Shown: positions 20,743-29,204 of the stretch, piece after piece | Layout: each line of letters starts with the position of its first letter | How positions within the stretch are numbered: position 1 is the stretch's first letter | From: Massilia glaciei | Lineage (GTDB): Bacteria; Pseudomonadota; Gammaproteobacteria; Burkholderiales; Burkholderiaceae_D | Direction of reading: 5' to 3' | NCBI RefSeq assembly: GCF_003011895.2 | Contig: NZ_PXWF02000259.1 | Coordinates: 25,398-89,397 of the forward strand | DNA: 64,000 nt | Made by a program: the position numbers and the translations under genes | The notes under the pieces: generated by a model | What the model was told of the DNA's origin: nothing | Databases searched by the model: none | Seen by the model: the letters and a program-made list of their open reading frames with translations, nothing else

Positions 20743-21209
20743 GGTTCTTCCTTTTCTTGTTGGATGGAGGGTGGGGCGGACGCGGGGCCGGTGATCAGGT
20801 GTTTCAGTTTGCGCAAGGTGGTGTCGAGGGCGTCGAAATCGGTGTCGGTGCAGGAGGCGAACAGTTTCTTGCCGTGCGCGACGACCTTCGGGAACACCTG
20901 CTTGAACAAGTCCTCGCCGCTGAGCGTCAGGCGCACGAAGAACGAGCGCTTGTCGCCGTCGCTTTGCTCGCGCACGACCAGGCCCTTTTGCTCGAGGCGC
21001 TCGATCACGCCGGTGAGGGTGCCCTTGGTGATTAGGGTCTTCTGGCCGAGTTCTTTATAGGTCATGCCGGGCGTGTTGCCGAGCGTGGCGATGATGTCGA
21101 ACTGGGCATGGGTCAGGCCGCACTCGCGCACCGACTCGCCCGAAAAGCGTTCGAAGCCCTGCATGCATTCCGCCAGCAAGCGGATACTGGTTAGATAGCG
21201 TTCACCCAT
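20739..21209 (-). CDS. MarR family transcriptional regulator
   Basis: A 156-residue winged-helix regulator. The helix-turn-helix is seen at LTHAQFDIIATLGNTPGMT then YKELGQKTLITKGTLTGVIE (about residues 32-70), and the wing is at KGLVVREQSDGDKRSFFVRLT with the conserved Asp-x-Arg. Such dimers usually repress their own and adjacent genes until a phenolic, peroxide or other ligand binds. Two 12-base palindromes 81-122 bases upstream are good operator candidates. The gene is followed, with overlap, by the 93-residue gene and diverges from the AraC-type regulator at 21488. Confidence 0.92.
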   Translation of the reverse strand: MGERYLTSIRLLAECMQGFERFSGESVRECGLTHAQFDIIATLGNTPGMTYKELGQKTLITKGTLTGVIERLEQKGLVVREQSDGDKRSFFVRLTLSGEDLFKQVFPKVVAHGKKLFASCTDTDFDALDTTLRKLKHLITGPASAPPSIQQEKEEP

Positions 21210-21289
21210 AGGGCATGATTATAGCTGCACCCGACCATTGCGGCGGGTGCGCCGCGCGCGCGATTAATCGCGCGGCGCCCGGGTTGCCA

Positions 21290-21331
21290 TTCAATTTTGA
21301 ACAGCCCGCGCCCCGGCCATTCAAAATTGAA
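21290..21331. promoter_or_regulatory. paired palindromes, likely MarR operators
   Basis: TTCAATTTTGAA (21290-21301) and TTCAAAATTGAA (21320-21331) are near-palindromic and are exact reverse complements of each other. Their centres are 30 bases apart, about three helical turns. They lie in the divergent region between the MarR gene and the AraC-type regulator. An 18-base perfect palindrome, CGCGCGATTAATCGCGCG (21257-21274), lies between them and the MarR gene. Binding is inferred. Confidence 0.55.
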
Positions 21332-21487
21332 TACCCCACCGGGATGCCGCCGGCGGCGGGCCGCCGCCAACATGTTGTTCTCCGGTATGATAGTGGGCCA
21401 ATCAGTGAGCCAATAAAACACGGAGCGCCGTCCGCGGCCGCGTTCGCAGAGTAAAAGCCCAGTCAATGACGTTTTCAGCGCCGCCCG

Positions 21488-22438
21488 ATGCCCCTAACTA
21501 AACTGTCCCGCCTGGCGCAGGAGAAGCCGCTGCGCGTTTTGCTCATCAACGCGGGCGAACCGGACACGCTCAGTTGGGCGGGCCTGTACCAGCCGCTGCG
21601 GCTGGCGGCCAAATTCCTCGGCCCGGAGCGGCTGCACGTGGACGTGCGCAGCCCCGACAAATTCGCCGCCGGCGGCGAGCGCCACTGGCACGTGGTGCTG
21701 CTGGTGGCGGACGAGGCGCAGGCCTCGCTGAAGCCGGCCAACCTGCGCGCCATCATCGATCGCTGCCGTGGCGCGCCGTACTGGGGCGCGGTGGGGGCGG
21801 GCGTGCTGTGGCTGGCCGACGCGGGCGTGCTCAACGGCGTGCGCACGGCGCTGCCGTGGGCGCTGTACGCGGACGTCGACACGGTAGCCGACCACGCCCT
21901 GTTCACGCCGAACCTGTTCGAGGTCGACGACAACCGGCTCACCTGCTGCGGCGGGGCGGCCAGCAGCGACTTCGCGCTGACGCTGGTCGAGGCCATCTTC
22001 GGGGCCGGGGTGCAGGCGCAGATCAAGGAGGCGCTGTGCATCGACCGCGTGCGCGGCAAGGAGGAACGGCAACGGGTGGCGCTGCAGGCGCGCTTCGGCG
22101 CGCTGCAGCCGAAGCTGACGGAGGCGGTGAGCCTGATGGAGGCCAACATCGAAGAGCCGCTCTCGACCGACGACATCGCCGGCCTGGTGGGCTTGTCGCG
22201 GCGCCAGCTCGAGCGGCTGTTCAAACAATACCTGGGCAGCCTGCCGTCGCGCTACTACCTGGAGCTGCGGCTGCAGCGCGCGCGCCAACTGCTGCTCGAG
22301 ACGAACAACTCTATCGTGCAGGTGGGATTGATGTGCGGGTTCTCGTCGGGCTCGCACTTCTCGACGGCATTCGGCGCCCTGTTCGGCAACACCCCGCGCG
22401 AAGAGCGCCAGCGCAAGCTCAGCAACCCCGCCCAATAA
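21488..22438 (+). CDS. argR: AraC-type arginine regulator, ArgR-like
   Basis: A 316-residue GlxA/AraC-family regulator. Residues about 1-185 form a DJ-1/PfpI-like domain (LRVLLINAGEPDTLSWAG; ending around ALTLVEAIFG). The C-terminal 100 residues carry two HTH motifs: STDDIAGLVGLSRRQLERLF, and IVQVGLMCGFSSGSHFSTAF followed by the FGNTPREERQ end. This layout, and the run SRRQLERLFKQYLGSLPSRY, closely resemble Pseudomonas aeruginosa ArgR, which activates the aru operon and glutamate dehydrogenase in response to arginine. The aru operon directly follows, supporting that role. This is not the E. coli ArgR fold. The name rests on recalled similarity and context. Confidence 0.75.
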   Translation: MPLTKLSRLAQEKPLRVLLINAGEPDTLSWAGLYQPLRLAAKFLGPERLHVDVRSPDKFAAGGERHWHVVLLVADEAQASLKPANLRAIIDRCRGAPYWGAVGAGVLWLADAGVLNGVRTALPWALYADVDTVADHALFTPNLFEVDDNRLTCCGGAASSDFALTLVEAIFGAGVQAQIKEALCIDRVRGKEERQRVALQARFGALQPKLTEAVSLMEANIEEPLSTDDIAGLVGLSRRQLERLFKQYLGSLPSRYYLELRLQRARQLLLETNNSIVQVGLMCGFSSGSHFSTAFGALFGNTPREERQRKLSNPAQ

Positions 22439-22481
22439 CCCCACTTCTGGTTCAAATTTCAAAACCGGGGGGGCGTAGCAG

Positions 22482-22542
22482 GGAATTGCCGTGGCAAAGC
22501 CATGGCCCTGCGCAGCGAATCCGCCTTGCAAGGCGGATTTCC
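22482..22542. repeat. two-hairpin dispersed element, copy 1
   Basis: Hairpin 1 pairs GCCGTGGC with GCCATGGC around AAA (22488-22506). Hairpin 2 is the palindrome from 22518 to 22539, AATCCGCC/GGCGGATT around TTGCAA. The same architecture occurs at 49426-49494. It lies 43 bases after the argR stop and lacks a U-tract, so it is not a simple terminator. Confidence 0.55.
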
Positions 22543-22666
22543 TCACCCCGACAATAGGAATGTTTTCGGGGTCTGACCCCACTTGTGAAATGTTGCCCGC
22601 TATTGTTGCGTGGAGGCAGCTCTGATAGGGGCTGAGGCGTGTTTTTTGGGTGTCTGCATGTAAGAT

Positions 22667-22754
22667 TGTTTTGTAACCGGGGTCTGACCCCGGTTTTCCT
22701 ATGCGGTAAGTGTTTTGTAACCGGGGTCTGACCCCGGTTTTCCTATGCGGTAAG
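22667..22754. repeat. 44-bp tandem duplication with GGGGTCTGACCCC core
   Basis: Two identical 44-base units (22667-22710 and 22711-22754) sit head to tail. Each contains the 13-base near-palindrome GGGGTCTGACCCC (22679-22691, 22723-22735). A third palindrome stands alone at 22568. The motif family recurs near 39.5 kb as GGGGTCTGTCCCC. Confidence 0.85.
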
Positions 22755-22811
22755 TACTTACTGCCAGGAAAGGCGAGGGCGGCTTTTTTGGTGGCTAAAA
22801 ATGAAAATGCC

Positions 22812-22827
22812 TGTCGCAGTTTGGAAA
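22812..22827 (+). promoter_or_regulatory. ArgR-type half-site upstream of aruC
   Basis: TGTCGC, eight bases, then AA at 22812-22827 matches the half-site I recall for the Pseudomonas AraC-type ArgR (TGTCGCN8AA). It covers the region just upstream of the -35 position relative to the -10 at 22849, as expected for an activator. A convincing second half-site was not found. Confidence 0.45.
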
Positions 22828-22848
22828 GAGTTTTGGATCGGCGTTTCC

Positions 22849-22854
22849 TATAAT
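22849..22854 (+). promoter_or_regulatory. -10 hexamer of the aru operon
   Basis: A perfect TATAAT lies 61 bases before the aruC start. No good -35 hexamer is present at 16-18 bases, which fits a promoter that depends on an activator such as the ArgR-like protein. Confidence 0.5.
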
Positions 22855-22914
22855 GGGTCACCACTCGCAGCTGTTGGAGCCGCGGGGCGCACCTCACTTT
22901 GGATGGAAATTGCC

Positions 22915-24156
22915 ATGAACGCTAAGCTTGATTCGGGTGTCACAACGCGGCCTGTCACGAGGCAGACTTTCGACGAGGTCCTCGTCCCGACCTACGCCCC
23001 GGCCGCGATGGTGCCCGTGCGCGCCGCCGGCCTCGATCTGTTCGACCAAAATGGCAAGCATTACCTCGATTTCACCTCCGGTATCGCCGTCTCCAGCCTC
23101 GGCCACTGCAACCCGGCGCTGGTCGCCGCGCTGACCGAACAGATCAACGCGCTCTGGCACCTCGGCAACGGCTACACCAACGAGCCCGTCCTGCGCCTGG
23201 CGCTCGCGCTCACCGAGGGGACCTTCGCCGACCGCGCGTTCTTCTGCAACTCGGGCGCCGAGGCCAACGAGGCCGCCCTGAAGCTGGCGCGCAAATACGC
23301 CCACACCAAATTTGGCCCGCACAAGTCGCGCATCGTGTCGTGCCTGTCGTCGTTCCACGGCCGCACCCTGTTCACCGTCTCGGTCGGCGGCCAGCCGAAA
23401 TACACCGAGGGCTTCGAGCCGCTGCCACCGTCGATCGACCACATCCCCTACAACGACATCGACGCCGCCCGCGCAGCCATCGGCGACGATGTCTGCGCCG
23501 TGATCGTCGAGCCGATCCAGGGCGAGGGCGGTGTCATTCCGGGCGATCCTGCCTTCCTCAAGGCCCTGCGCGAGCTGTGCGACCAGACCGGCGCGCTGCT
23601 CATTTTCGACGAAGTCCAGTCCGGCGTCGGCCGCACCGGCGCGCTGTTCGCCTACATGGACAAGGGCGTCACGCCCGACATCCTGACCAGCGCCAAGGCG
23701 CTCGGCAACGGCTATCCGATCGGCGCCATGCTGACCACCAACGAGATCGGCGCCCACTTCGGCGTCGGTTCGCACGGCACCACCTACGGCGGCAACCCGC
23801 TCGCCGCGACCGTCGCGCTCAAGGTCGTCGAGACCATCAACCAGCCGGCCTTCCTGGCCCGCGTCAGGGAGGCCAGCGCGCTGCTGTTCGTCAACCTGCG
23901 CAAGCTCACCGCCGACTACCCGCAGGTGTTCGGCGAAGTGCGCGGCAGCGGCCTGCTGATCGGCCTGCCGCTGGCGGAGGGCTTCAAGGGCCGCGCCAAG
24001 GACATCACGCGCGCCGCCGAGGGCCTCGGCCTGATGCTGCTCATCGCCGGCCCCGACGTGGTCCGCTTCGCGCCGGCCCTGATCGTCTCGGACGCGCAGA
24101 TCGCCGAGGCCGACCGCATCCTGCGCGCCGCCGTCGACTCCCTGCTGGCCGCCTGA
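22915..24156 (+). CDS. aruC: acetylornithine/succinylornithine transaminase
   Basis: A 413-residue PLP-dependent class III aminotransferase, astC/argD-type. PLP-lysine Lys261 lies in [10 protein letters not shown], Asp232 in [15 protein letters not shown], and the phosphate-binding [10 protein letters not shown] is at 112-121. It should convert N2-succinylornithine plus 2-oxoglutarate to succinylglutamate semialdehyde plus glutamate, and may also serve arginine biosynthesis. Being first in an operon with the succinyltransferase genes favours the catabolic role. The [10 protein letters not shown] start is chosen over an upstream Met because the latter would run through the promoter. Confidence 0.93.
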   Translation: MNAKLDSGVTTRPVTRQTFDEVLVPTYAPAAMVPVRAAGLDLFDQNGKHYLDFTSGIAVSSLGHCNPALVAALTEQINALWHLGNGYTNEPVLRLALALTEGTFADRAFFCNSGAEANEAALKLARKYAHTKFGPHKSRIVSCLSSFHGRTLFTVSVGGQPKYTEGFEPLPPSIDHIPYNDIDAARAAIGDDVCAVIVEPIQGEGGVIPGDPAFLKALRELCDQTGALLIFDEVQSGVGRTGALFAYMDKGVTPDILTSAKALGNGYPIGAMLTTNEIGAHFGVGSHGTTYGGNPLAATVALKVVETINQPAFLARVREASALLFVNLRKLTADYPQVFGEVRGSGLLIGLPLAEGFKGRAKDITRAAEGLGLMLLIAGPDVVRFAPALIVSDAQIAEADRILRAAVDSLLAA

Positions 24157-24168
24157 CAGCGCGCCCGC

Positions 24169-24197
24169 GCCGGCCCGGGGCATTGAACCGGGCCGGC
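24169..24197 (+). other. strong intercistronic hairpin after aruC
   Basis: A perfect 10-bp GC stem, GCCGGCCCGG (24169-24178) with CCGGGCCGGC (24188-24197), closes a 9-base loop 12 bases after the aruC stop. No U-tract follows, so it is more likely an mRNA-stabilising or processing element than a terminator. Confidence 0.6.
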
Positions 24198-24227
24198 CCC
24201 GCACTGCGCACGCCAGCCGCACGCCGT

Positions 24228-24271
24228 CAGCACGCCATCAGCACGCCATCAGCACGCCATCAGCACGCACT
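24228..24271 (+). repeat. 11-bp tandem repeat, four units
   Basis: Units CAGCACGCCAT at 24228, 24239 and 24250 are exact, and a fourth at 24261 is degenerate at its end. The array lies between the aruC hairpin and the aruF ribosome-binding site (AGAGGGG). It is probably a slippage-derived array. Confidence 0.85.
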
Positions 24272-24284
24272 AGAGGGGATTCAC

Positions 24285-25316
24285 ATGTATGTTGTCCGTC
24301 CGGTAGAACTCACGGATATCGCCGGCCTCGAAGCGCTGGCCGCGGTGACCACGCCGGGGGTGCACACCCTGCCGCGCACGCGCGAGAAAATCGCCGCCGC
24401 CGTCGAGCTGTCGATCGCCTCGTTCGCCGCCCATGTCGACATTCCGAGCGAGGAGTCGTACCTGTTCGTGCTCGAGCAGCAGGGCAGCCGCGAGATCGTC
24501 GGCAGCGCCGCGATCTTCGCCTCGGCCGGCTCCAACGGCACCTATTTCTCGTTCCGCAACGACGTCATCCAGCAGGTCTCGCGCGACCTCAACATCAGCC
24601 ACAGCGTGCACGCGCTGACCCTGTGCTCGGAGCTGACCGCCTACTCGCAGCTGTCGGCCTTCAATATGCGCAACCGCGACGGCGCCGGCCTCGAGGGCGC
24701 CCTGCTGTCGCGCGCGCGCCTGTTGTTCGCGGTGCTCGCGCCGCACCGCTTCAGCGACCGTTTCTTCGTGCCTCTGGCCGGCATCACCGATAGCGCCGGC
24801 CAGTCGCCGTTCTGGGACGCGCTGGGCCGCAAATTTTTCAAGATGGATTTCCTCGACGCCGAGAAGGTCATCGGCGGCGCGCGCAACCGCACCCTGATCG
24901 TCGAGCTGATGCCGCACTATCCGGTCTACGTGCCGCTGCTGCCGGGCGACGCCCAGGCGGCGATGGGGCAGATCCATCCGGATGGCGAATTGGCCTTCAA
25001 CCTGCTGACCGAGGAGGGCTTCGAGGCCGACGACTACGTCGACATCTTCGACGGCGGCCCGATCCTGCAGGCGCACAAGAATTCGCTGCGCTCGTTCACC
25101 GGCTCGATGGTGCGCCGCGTGGCGCACGCCGAGCCGGGTTCGCTCTTCGATGCGCCGGTCACCTACGCGGTCGCGGCCAGCAATGAAAAGAACTTCCGCG
25201 CCATCACCGTCGCATGCCCCCCCGCCGAATCGGGCGACACCGTGAGCCTGCCGCAGCACGCGCAGGACGCACTCATGGTCGCGCCGGGCGAGAACGTCAT
25301 CTGCGTCAGAATCTGA
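24285..25316 (+). CDS. aruF: arginine N-succinyltransferase subunit alpha
   Basis: A 343-residue AstA-family protein. In organisms with two subunits, AruF and AruG together transfer succinyl from succinyl-CoA to the alpha-amine of arginine, the first step of the AST pathway. The opening MYVVRPVELTDIAGLEALA, the block LCSELTAYSQLSAFN, and FWDALGRKFFKMDFLDAE are AstA hallmarks. The late DDYVDIFDGGPILQAH is also conserved. AGAGGGGA lies upstream of the ATG. It is 11 bases ahead of aruG. The alpha assignment rests on order (first of the pair) and on recalled AruF similarity. Confidence 0.93.
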   Translation: MYVVRPVELTDIAGLEALAAVTTPGVHTLPRTREKIAAAVELSIASFAAHVDIPSEESYLFVLEQQGSREIVGSAAIFASAGSNGTYFSFRNDVIQQVSRDLNISHSVHALTLCSELTAYSQLSAFNMRNRDGAGLEGALLSRARLLFAVLAPHRFSDRFFVPLAGITDSAGQSPFWDALGRKFFKMDFLDAEKVIGGARNRTLIVELMPHYPVYVPLLPGDAQAAMGQIHPDGELAFNLLTEEGFEADDYVDIFDGGPILQAHKNSLRSFTGSMVRRVAHAEPGSLFDAPVTYAVAASNEKNFRAITVACPPAESGDTVSLPQHAQDALMVAPGENVICVRI

Positions 25317-25327
25317 AAGACAAGCCT

Positions 25328-26362
25328 ATGCTAGTTGTACGCGCAATCACCGCCGGCGACCTCGAAGCGCTGCTCGACATGGCCAGCCAGGTCGGCAGCG
25401 GCATGACCACCCTCAAGCCGGACCGCAAGATGCTCGGCGACCGCGTCGCCATCGCGGTCGCCTCGTTCGCCGAGACCATCCCCCCCGAACAGCGCGACTA
25501 CATGTTCGTGATGGAGGACACCAGCAACGGCCGCATGGCCGGCGTGTGCGCCATCAAGGGCGCGGTCGGGCTCGAGGAGCCGTTCTATAACTACCGCATC
25601 GGCACGCTGGTCCACTCCAGCCGCGAGCTCGATGTGTTCTCGCGCATGGACACGCTGTACCTGTCGAACGACCTGACCGGCGCGACCGAACTGTGCTCGC
25701 TGTTCCTGCACCCCGACTACCGGATCGGCAACAACGGCAAGTGGCTCTCGAAAAGCCGCTTCCTGTTCATCGCCCAGTTCCCGCACCTGTTCACCGAAAA
25801 GCTCATCGCCGAGATGCGCGGCTTCCAGGCCGAGGACGGCAGCTCGCCGTTCTACGAGGGCCTGGGCCGCCATTTCTTCAAGATGGATTTCAACCACGTC
25901 GACGACCTGACCGCGCTCGGCAAAAAATCGTTCATCGCCGAGCTGATGCCGCGCCAGCCGCTGTACGTGGCCTACCTGCCCGAGTCGGCGCAGGAGGTCA
26001 TCGGCAAGGTGCACCGCTCGACCGCCCCGGCGCGCCGCCTGCTCGAGCAGGAGGGCATGCACTTCGAGGGTTATGTCGACATCTTCGACGCCGGCCCGGT
26101 GCTGCAGGGGCGCGTGTCGGAACTGCGCGCGATGCGCGACGGGGCCATCGCCACGGTCGAGCAGGGCGATGCCGCCCCCGGCGCCGAACCGACCCTGGTG
26201 TCGAACACGGACATGCGCGACTTCCGCCTGATCGTCGCGCCGTCGGCGCCGGCGGGCGGCAAAATCAGCCTCACCACGGCCCAAATGGAACTGCTGCACT
26301 GCCAGAGCGGCGAATCGGTTCGCACGCTGTCACTCAATGTAAGGAAGAACCCACATGTCTAA
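25328..26362 (+). CDS. aruG: arginine N-succinyltransferase subunit beta
   Basis: A 344-residue AstA paralogue directly after aruF. It shows the same landmarks: MLVVRAITAGDLEALLDMAS, LCSLFLHPDYRIGNNG, YEGLGRHFFKMDFNHVD, FIAELMPRQPLYVAYLP and EGYVDIFDAGPVLQGR. The GNNGKWLSKSRFLF stretch is closer to the single-subunit E. coli AstA than the alpha subunit is. It overlaps aruD by eight bases. Two divergent tandem AstA genes imply a heteromeric enzyme, as reported for Pseudomonas AruFG. Confidence 0.93.
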   Translation: MLVVRAITAGDLEALLDMASQVGSGMTTLKPDRKMLGDRVAIAVASFAETIPPEQRDYMFVMEDTSNGRMAGVCAIKGAVGLEEPFYNYRIGTLVHSSRELDVFSRMDTLYLSNDLTGATELCSLFLHPDYRIGNNGKWLSKSRFLFIAQFPHLFTEKLIAEMRGFQAEDGSSPFYEGLGRHFFKMDFNHVDDLTALGKKSFIAELMPRQPLYVAYLPESAQEVIGKVHRSTAPARRLLEQEGMHFEGYVDIFDAGPVLQGRVSELRAMRDGAIATVEQGDAAPGAEPTLVSNTDMRDFRLIVAPSAPAGGKISLTTAQMELLHCQSGESVRTLSLNVRKNPHV

Positions 26363-27824
26363 TCTGAGCAACTTCATCAATGGCGAGTGGATCGCCGGCA
26401 GCGGCGCCGAACTGGTGACCATCGATCCGTCGACCGGCGGGCAAACCTGGTCGAGCAACGAGTCGACCGCGCGCGACGTGCAGGCTGCGGCGCAGGCGGC
26501 GCGCGACAAGTTCGAGGGCTGGGCCCTGACCCCGCTCGAAGAACGCATCGCGATTTGCCAGCGCTTCCGCGACCTGGTCAAGGACAACGTCGAGGCGCTC
26601 GCGCAGACGATCTCGGAGGAAGTGGGCAAGCCATTGTGGGAGGCGCGCATGGAGGCGACCATCATGGCCGCCAAGGTCGACATCTCGGTGCAGGCCAACG
26701 CCGCCCGCACCGGCGAGAGCGCGGCCAAGGTCGCCGACGGCAACGCGGTGCTGCGCCACCGCCCGCACGGTGTGTTCGGCGTGTTCGGCCCGTACAACTT
26801 CCCGGGCCATCTGCCCAACGGCCACATCGTGCCGGCGCTCATCGCCGGCAACACCATCGTGTTCAAGCCGAGCGAATACGCGCCGCGCACCGCGATCAAA
26901 ACCGTGCAGCTGTGGGAGCAGGCCGGCCTGCCGGCCGGCGTGATCAACCTGGTCAACGGCGGGCGCGACACCGGCATCGCGCTGGGCCAGAACGCGCTGC
27001 TCGACGGCGTGCTGTTCACCGGCAGTTGCCAGACCGGCGTCGCGCTGCACAAGCAGTTCGGCGGCCAGCCCGGCAAGATGCTCGCGCTCGAAATGGGCGG
27101 CAACAACCCGCTGGTGGTGTGGGACGTGCAGGACGTCGACGCCGCCGTGCACCACGCTGTCATGTCGGCCTTCATCTCGGCCGGCCAGCGCTGCACCTGC
27201 GCGCGCCGCCTGGTGGTGCAGGACTCGCCGGCCGGCGAGGCCTTCATCAAGCGCCTCGTGCAGATCGCCTCGACCCTGACGGTCGGCCCGTCCAACGCCG
27301 AGCCGCAGCCCTTCATGGGCCCGGTGGTCTCGAGCGCGGTCGCCGCGCGCCTGGTGCAGGCGCAGGCCGAGCTGGTCGCCAAGGGCGGCACCACGCTGCT
27401 GCAGATGCGCCAGCCCGATCCCAACGCCGGCTTCGTCACGGCCGGCATCGTCGACGTCACCAACGCCACCGGAATCCCGGACGAGGAGTGGTTCGGCCCG
27501 CTGCTGCAGATCATCCGCGTGGCTGACTTTGACACCGCCATCAAGGTCGCCAACGCCACCGAATTCGGCCTCGCCGCCGCCCTGCTGTCGAACGACGAGG
27601 CCCTGTGGAAGCGCTTTTGCGTGCAGGCGCGTGCCGGCATCGTCAACTGGAACCGTCCGACCACCGGCGCGGCCAGCTCGGCGCCGTTCGGCGGCGTCGG
27701 CAAATCGGGCAACCACCGCCCGAGCGCCTACTACGCGGCCGACTATTGCGCCTACCCGGTCGCCTCGATCGAAACGAGCGCGCTCGAACTGCCGGCCAAG
27801 CTGTCGCCCGGCCTGAGCTTTTAA
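26355..27824 (+). CDS. aruD: succinylglutamate-semialdehyde dehydrogenase
   Basis: A 489-residue aldehyde dehydrogenase that oxidises N-succinylglutamate 5-semialdehyde to N-succinylglutamate with NAD+. GPYNFPGHLPNGHIVPAL (145-162) and FTGSCQTG (221-228) form the cofactor site. Glu246 in ALEMGGNNP and nucleophile Cys280 in ISAGQRCTCARR are present. The paired CTCARR form and the PGHLPNGH block are typical of AstD rather than general aldehyde dehydrogenases. It starts inside the end of aruG, so translation is coupled. Confidence 0.95.
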   Translation: MSNLSNFINGEWIAGSGAELVTIDPSTGGQTWSSNESTARDVQAAAQAARDKFEGWALTPLEERIAICQRFRDLVKDNVEALAQTISEEVGKPLWEARMEATIMAAKVDISVQANAARTGESAAKVADGNAVLRHRPHGVFGVFGPYNFPGHLPNGHIVPALIAGNTIVFKPSEYAPRTAIKTVQLWEQAGLPAGVINLVNGGRDTGIALGQNALLDGVLFTGSCQTGVALHKQFGGQPGKMLALEMGGNNPLVVWDVQDVDAAVHHAVMSAFISAGQRCTCARRLVVQDSPAGEAFIKRLVQIASTLTVGPSNAEPQPFMGPVVSSAVAARLVQAQAELVAKGGTTLLQMRQPDPNAGFVTAGIVDVTNATGIPDEEWFGPLLQIIRVADFDTAIKVANATEFGLAAALLSNDEALWKRFCVQARAGIVNWNRPTTGAASSAPFGGVGKSGNHRPSAYYAADYCAYPVASIETSALELPAKLSPGLSF

Positions 27825-27836
27825 AAGGGACGGGAC

Positions 27837-29204
27837 ATGAAAGACACGGACATGAAAGACAAGCACATGAGCGCACGCGAATTCAACTTCGATGGTCTGG
27901 TCGGCCCATCGCACAACTACGCCGGTCTTTCGTTCGGCAACGTGGCATCGTTCAGCAACGTCAAGAGCGCGTCCAATCCGCGCCTCGCCGCCCTGCAGGG
28001 ACTGGCCAAGATGCGCGCGCTGGCCGCGCGCGGTTTCGCCCAGGCGGTGATGCCGCCGCAATCGCGCCCGAACTTGCGCATGCTGCGCTCGATCGGCTTT
28101 GGCGGCAGCGACGCCGAAGTGCTGGCGCGCGCCTGGCGCGAGGCGCCCGTGGTCCTCGCGTGCGCCTATTCGGCCTCGCCGATGTGGACCGCCAACGCGG
28201 CCACGGTGAGCCCGTCGGCCGACACCGTCGACGGCCGCGCCCACTTCACCGCCGCCAACCTGAACAACAAGCTGCACCGGGCCGACGAGCACGCGCAGTC
28301 GACCCGTACTTTAAAGGCGTTGTTCGCCGACGAGAAACACTTCGCGGTGCACCAGGCGCTGCCGTCGACCCCGGCCTTCGGCGACGAGGGCGCGGCCAAC
28401 CACACCCGCCTGTGCGCCGAGCACGGCGCGCCGGGCGTCGAGTTCTTCACCTACGGCCGGGTCGAATTCGATCCGTCCGCGCCGAGCCCCAAAAAATACC
28501 CTGCGCGCCAGACGCTCGAGGCCTCGCAGGCGATCGCCCGCCTGCACGGGCTCGATAGCGCGCGCACCGTCTACGCTTCGCAAAACCCGGACGTGATCGA
28601 CCAGGGCGTGTTCCACAACGACGTGATCGCGGTCGGCAACGGCAATGTGCTGTTCTACCACGAGCAGGCCTTCGCCGACGAAGCCGGCGTGCTCGGCCGC
28701 CTGCGCAACGCGATGGAAGCCGTGCGCGCCGATCTGGTTCCGGTGCGGGTCGACACGCGCGAGGTCTCGGTGGCCGACGCGGTGACCAGCTATCTGTTCA
28801 ACAGCCAGCTGCTGTCGAAGGCCGATGGCGGCATGGCGCTGGTGATCCCGCAGGAATGCCAGGAGAACCAGGCGGTCGCGCGCTACCTCGAACGGCTGGT
28901 CGCCGACGGCGGCCCGATCGACGAGTTGATCCACTTCGACCTGCGCCAGAGCATGCGCAATGGCGGCGGACCGGCCTGCCTGCGCCTGCGCGTGGCGCTG
29001 ACGGACGCCGAGGCGGCCGCCATGCACCAGGGAGTGGTCATGACCGAGACGCTGTACGCGACGCTGGTGGCGTGGGTCGAGAAGCACTACCGCGACCACC
29101 TCGAGCCGCACGACCTGGCCGATCCGCAGTTCGCCATCGAGTGCGCGGTCGCGCTCGAGGAGCTGACCCGGATCCTGGGCCTGCCGGGGCTGTACGACTT
29201 GTAA
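27837..29204 (+). CDS. aruB: N-succinylarginine dihydrolase
   Basis: A 455-residue AstB of the amidinotransferase/dihydrolase superfamily. It hydrolyses N-succinylarginine to N-succinylornithine, two ammonia and CO2. The N-terminal [18 protein letters not shown] and [17 protein letters not shown] are family signatures. [19 protein letters not shown] carries the catalytic His, and [14 protein letters not shown] the nucleophilic Cys. Three in-frame ATGs fall within 31 bases (27837, 27852, 27867). The first has AAGGGACGGGAC upstream and is used, although homologues usually begin near the third ([10 protein letters not shown]). It follows aruD by 12 bases. Confidence 0.95.
   Translation: MKDTDMKDKHMSAREFNFDGLVGPSHNYAGLSFGNVASFSNVKSASNPRLAALQGLAKMRALAARGFAQAVMPPQSRPNLRMLRSIGFGGSDAEVLARAWREAPVVLACAYSASPMWTANAATVSPSADTVDGRAHFTAANLNNKLHRADEHAQSTRTLKALFADEKHFAVHQALPSTPAFGDEGAANHTRLCAEHGAPGVEFFTYGRVEFDPSAPSPKKYPARQTLEASQAIARLHGLDSARTVYASQNPDVIDQGVFHNDVIAVGNGNVLFYHEQAFADEAGVLGRLRNAMEAVRADLVPVRVDTREVSVADAVTSYLFNSQLLSKADGGMALVIPQECQENQAVARYLERLVADGGPIDELIHFDLRQSMRNGGGPACLRLRVALTDAEAAAMHQGVVMTETLYATLVAWVEKHYRDHLEPHDLADPQFAIECAVALEELTRILGLPGLYDL

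Larger units (their letters stand above)
22439..22914. other. gene-free repeat-rich spacer upstream of aruC
   Basis: 476 bases without a supported gene. In order it holds a two-hairpin element (22482-22542), one GGGGTCTGACCCC palindrome (22568-22580), a 44-bp tandem duplication carrying two more (22667-22754), an ArgR-like half-site (22812-22827) and a perfect -10 hexamer (22849-22854). The last 90 bases look like the aru promoter. Confidence 0.7.

Noticed and set aside
22482..22542. simple rho-independent terminator for the ArgR-like gene
   Set aside because: Both hairpins lack a U-tract, and the same two-hairpin plan occurs elsewhere, so a repeat element is a better description.
22667..22754. 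possible CRISPR or att site
   Set aside because: There are only two exact head-to-tail 44-base units with no unique spacers, no cas genes and no integrase nearby.
24228..24271. possible CRISPR-like array
   Set aside because: The units are 11 bases with no spacers. It is a simple tandem repeat.
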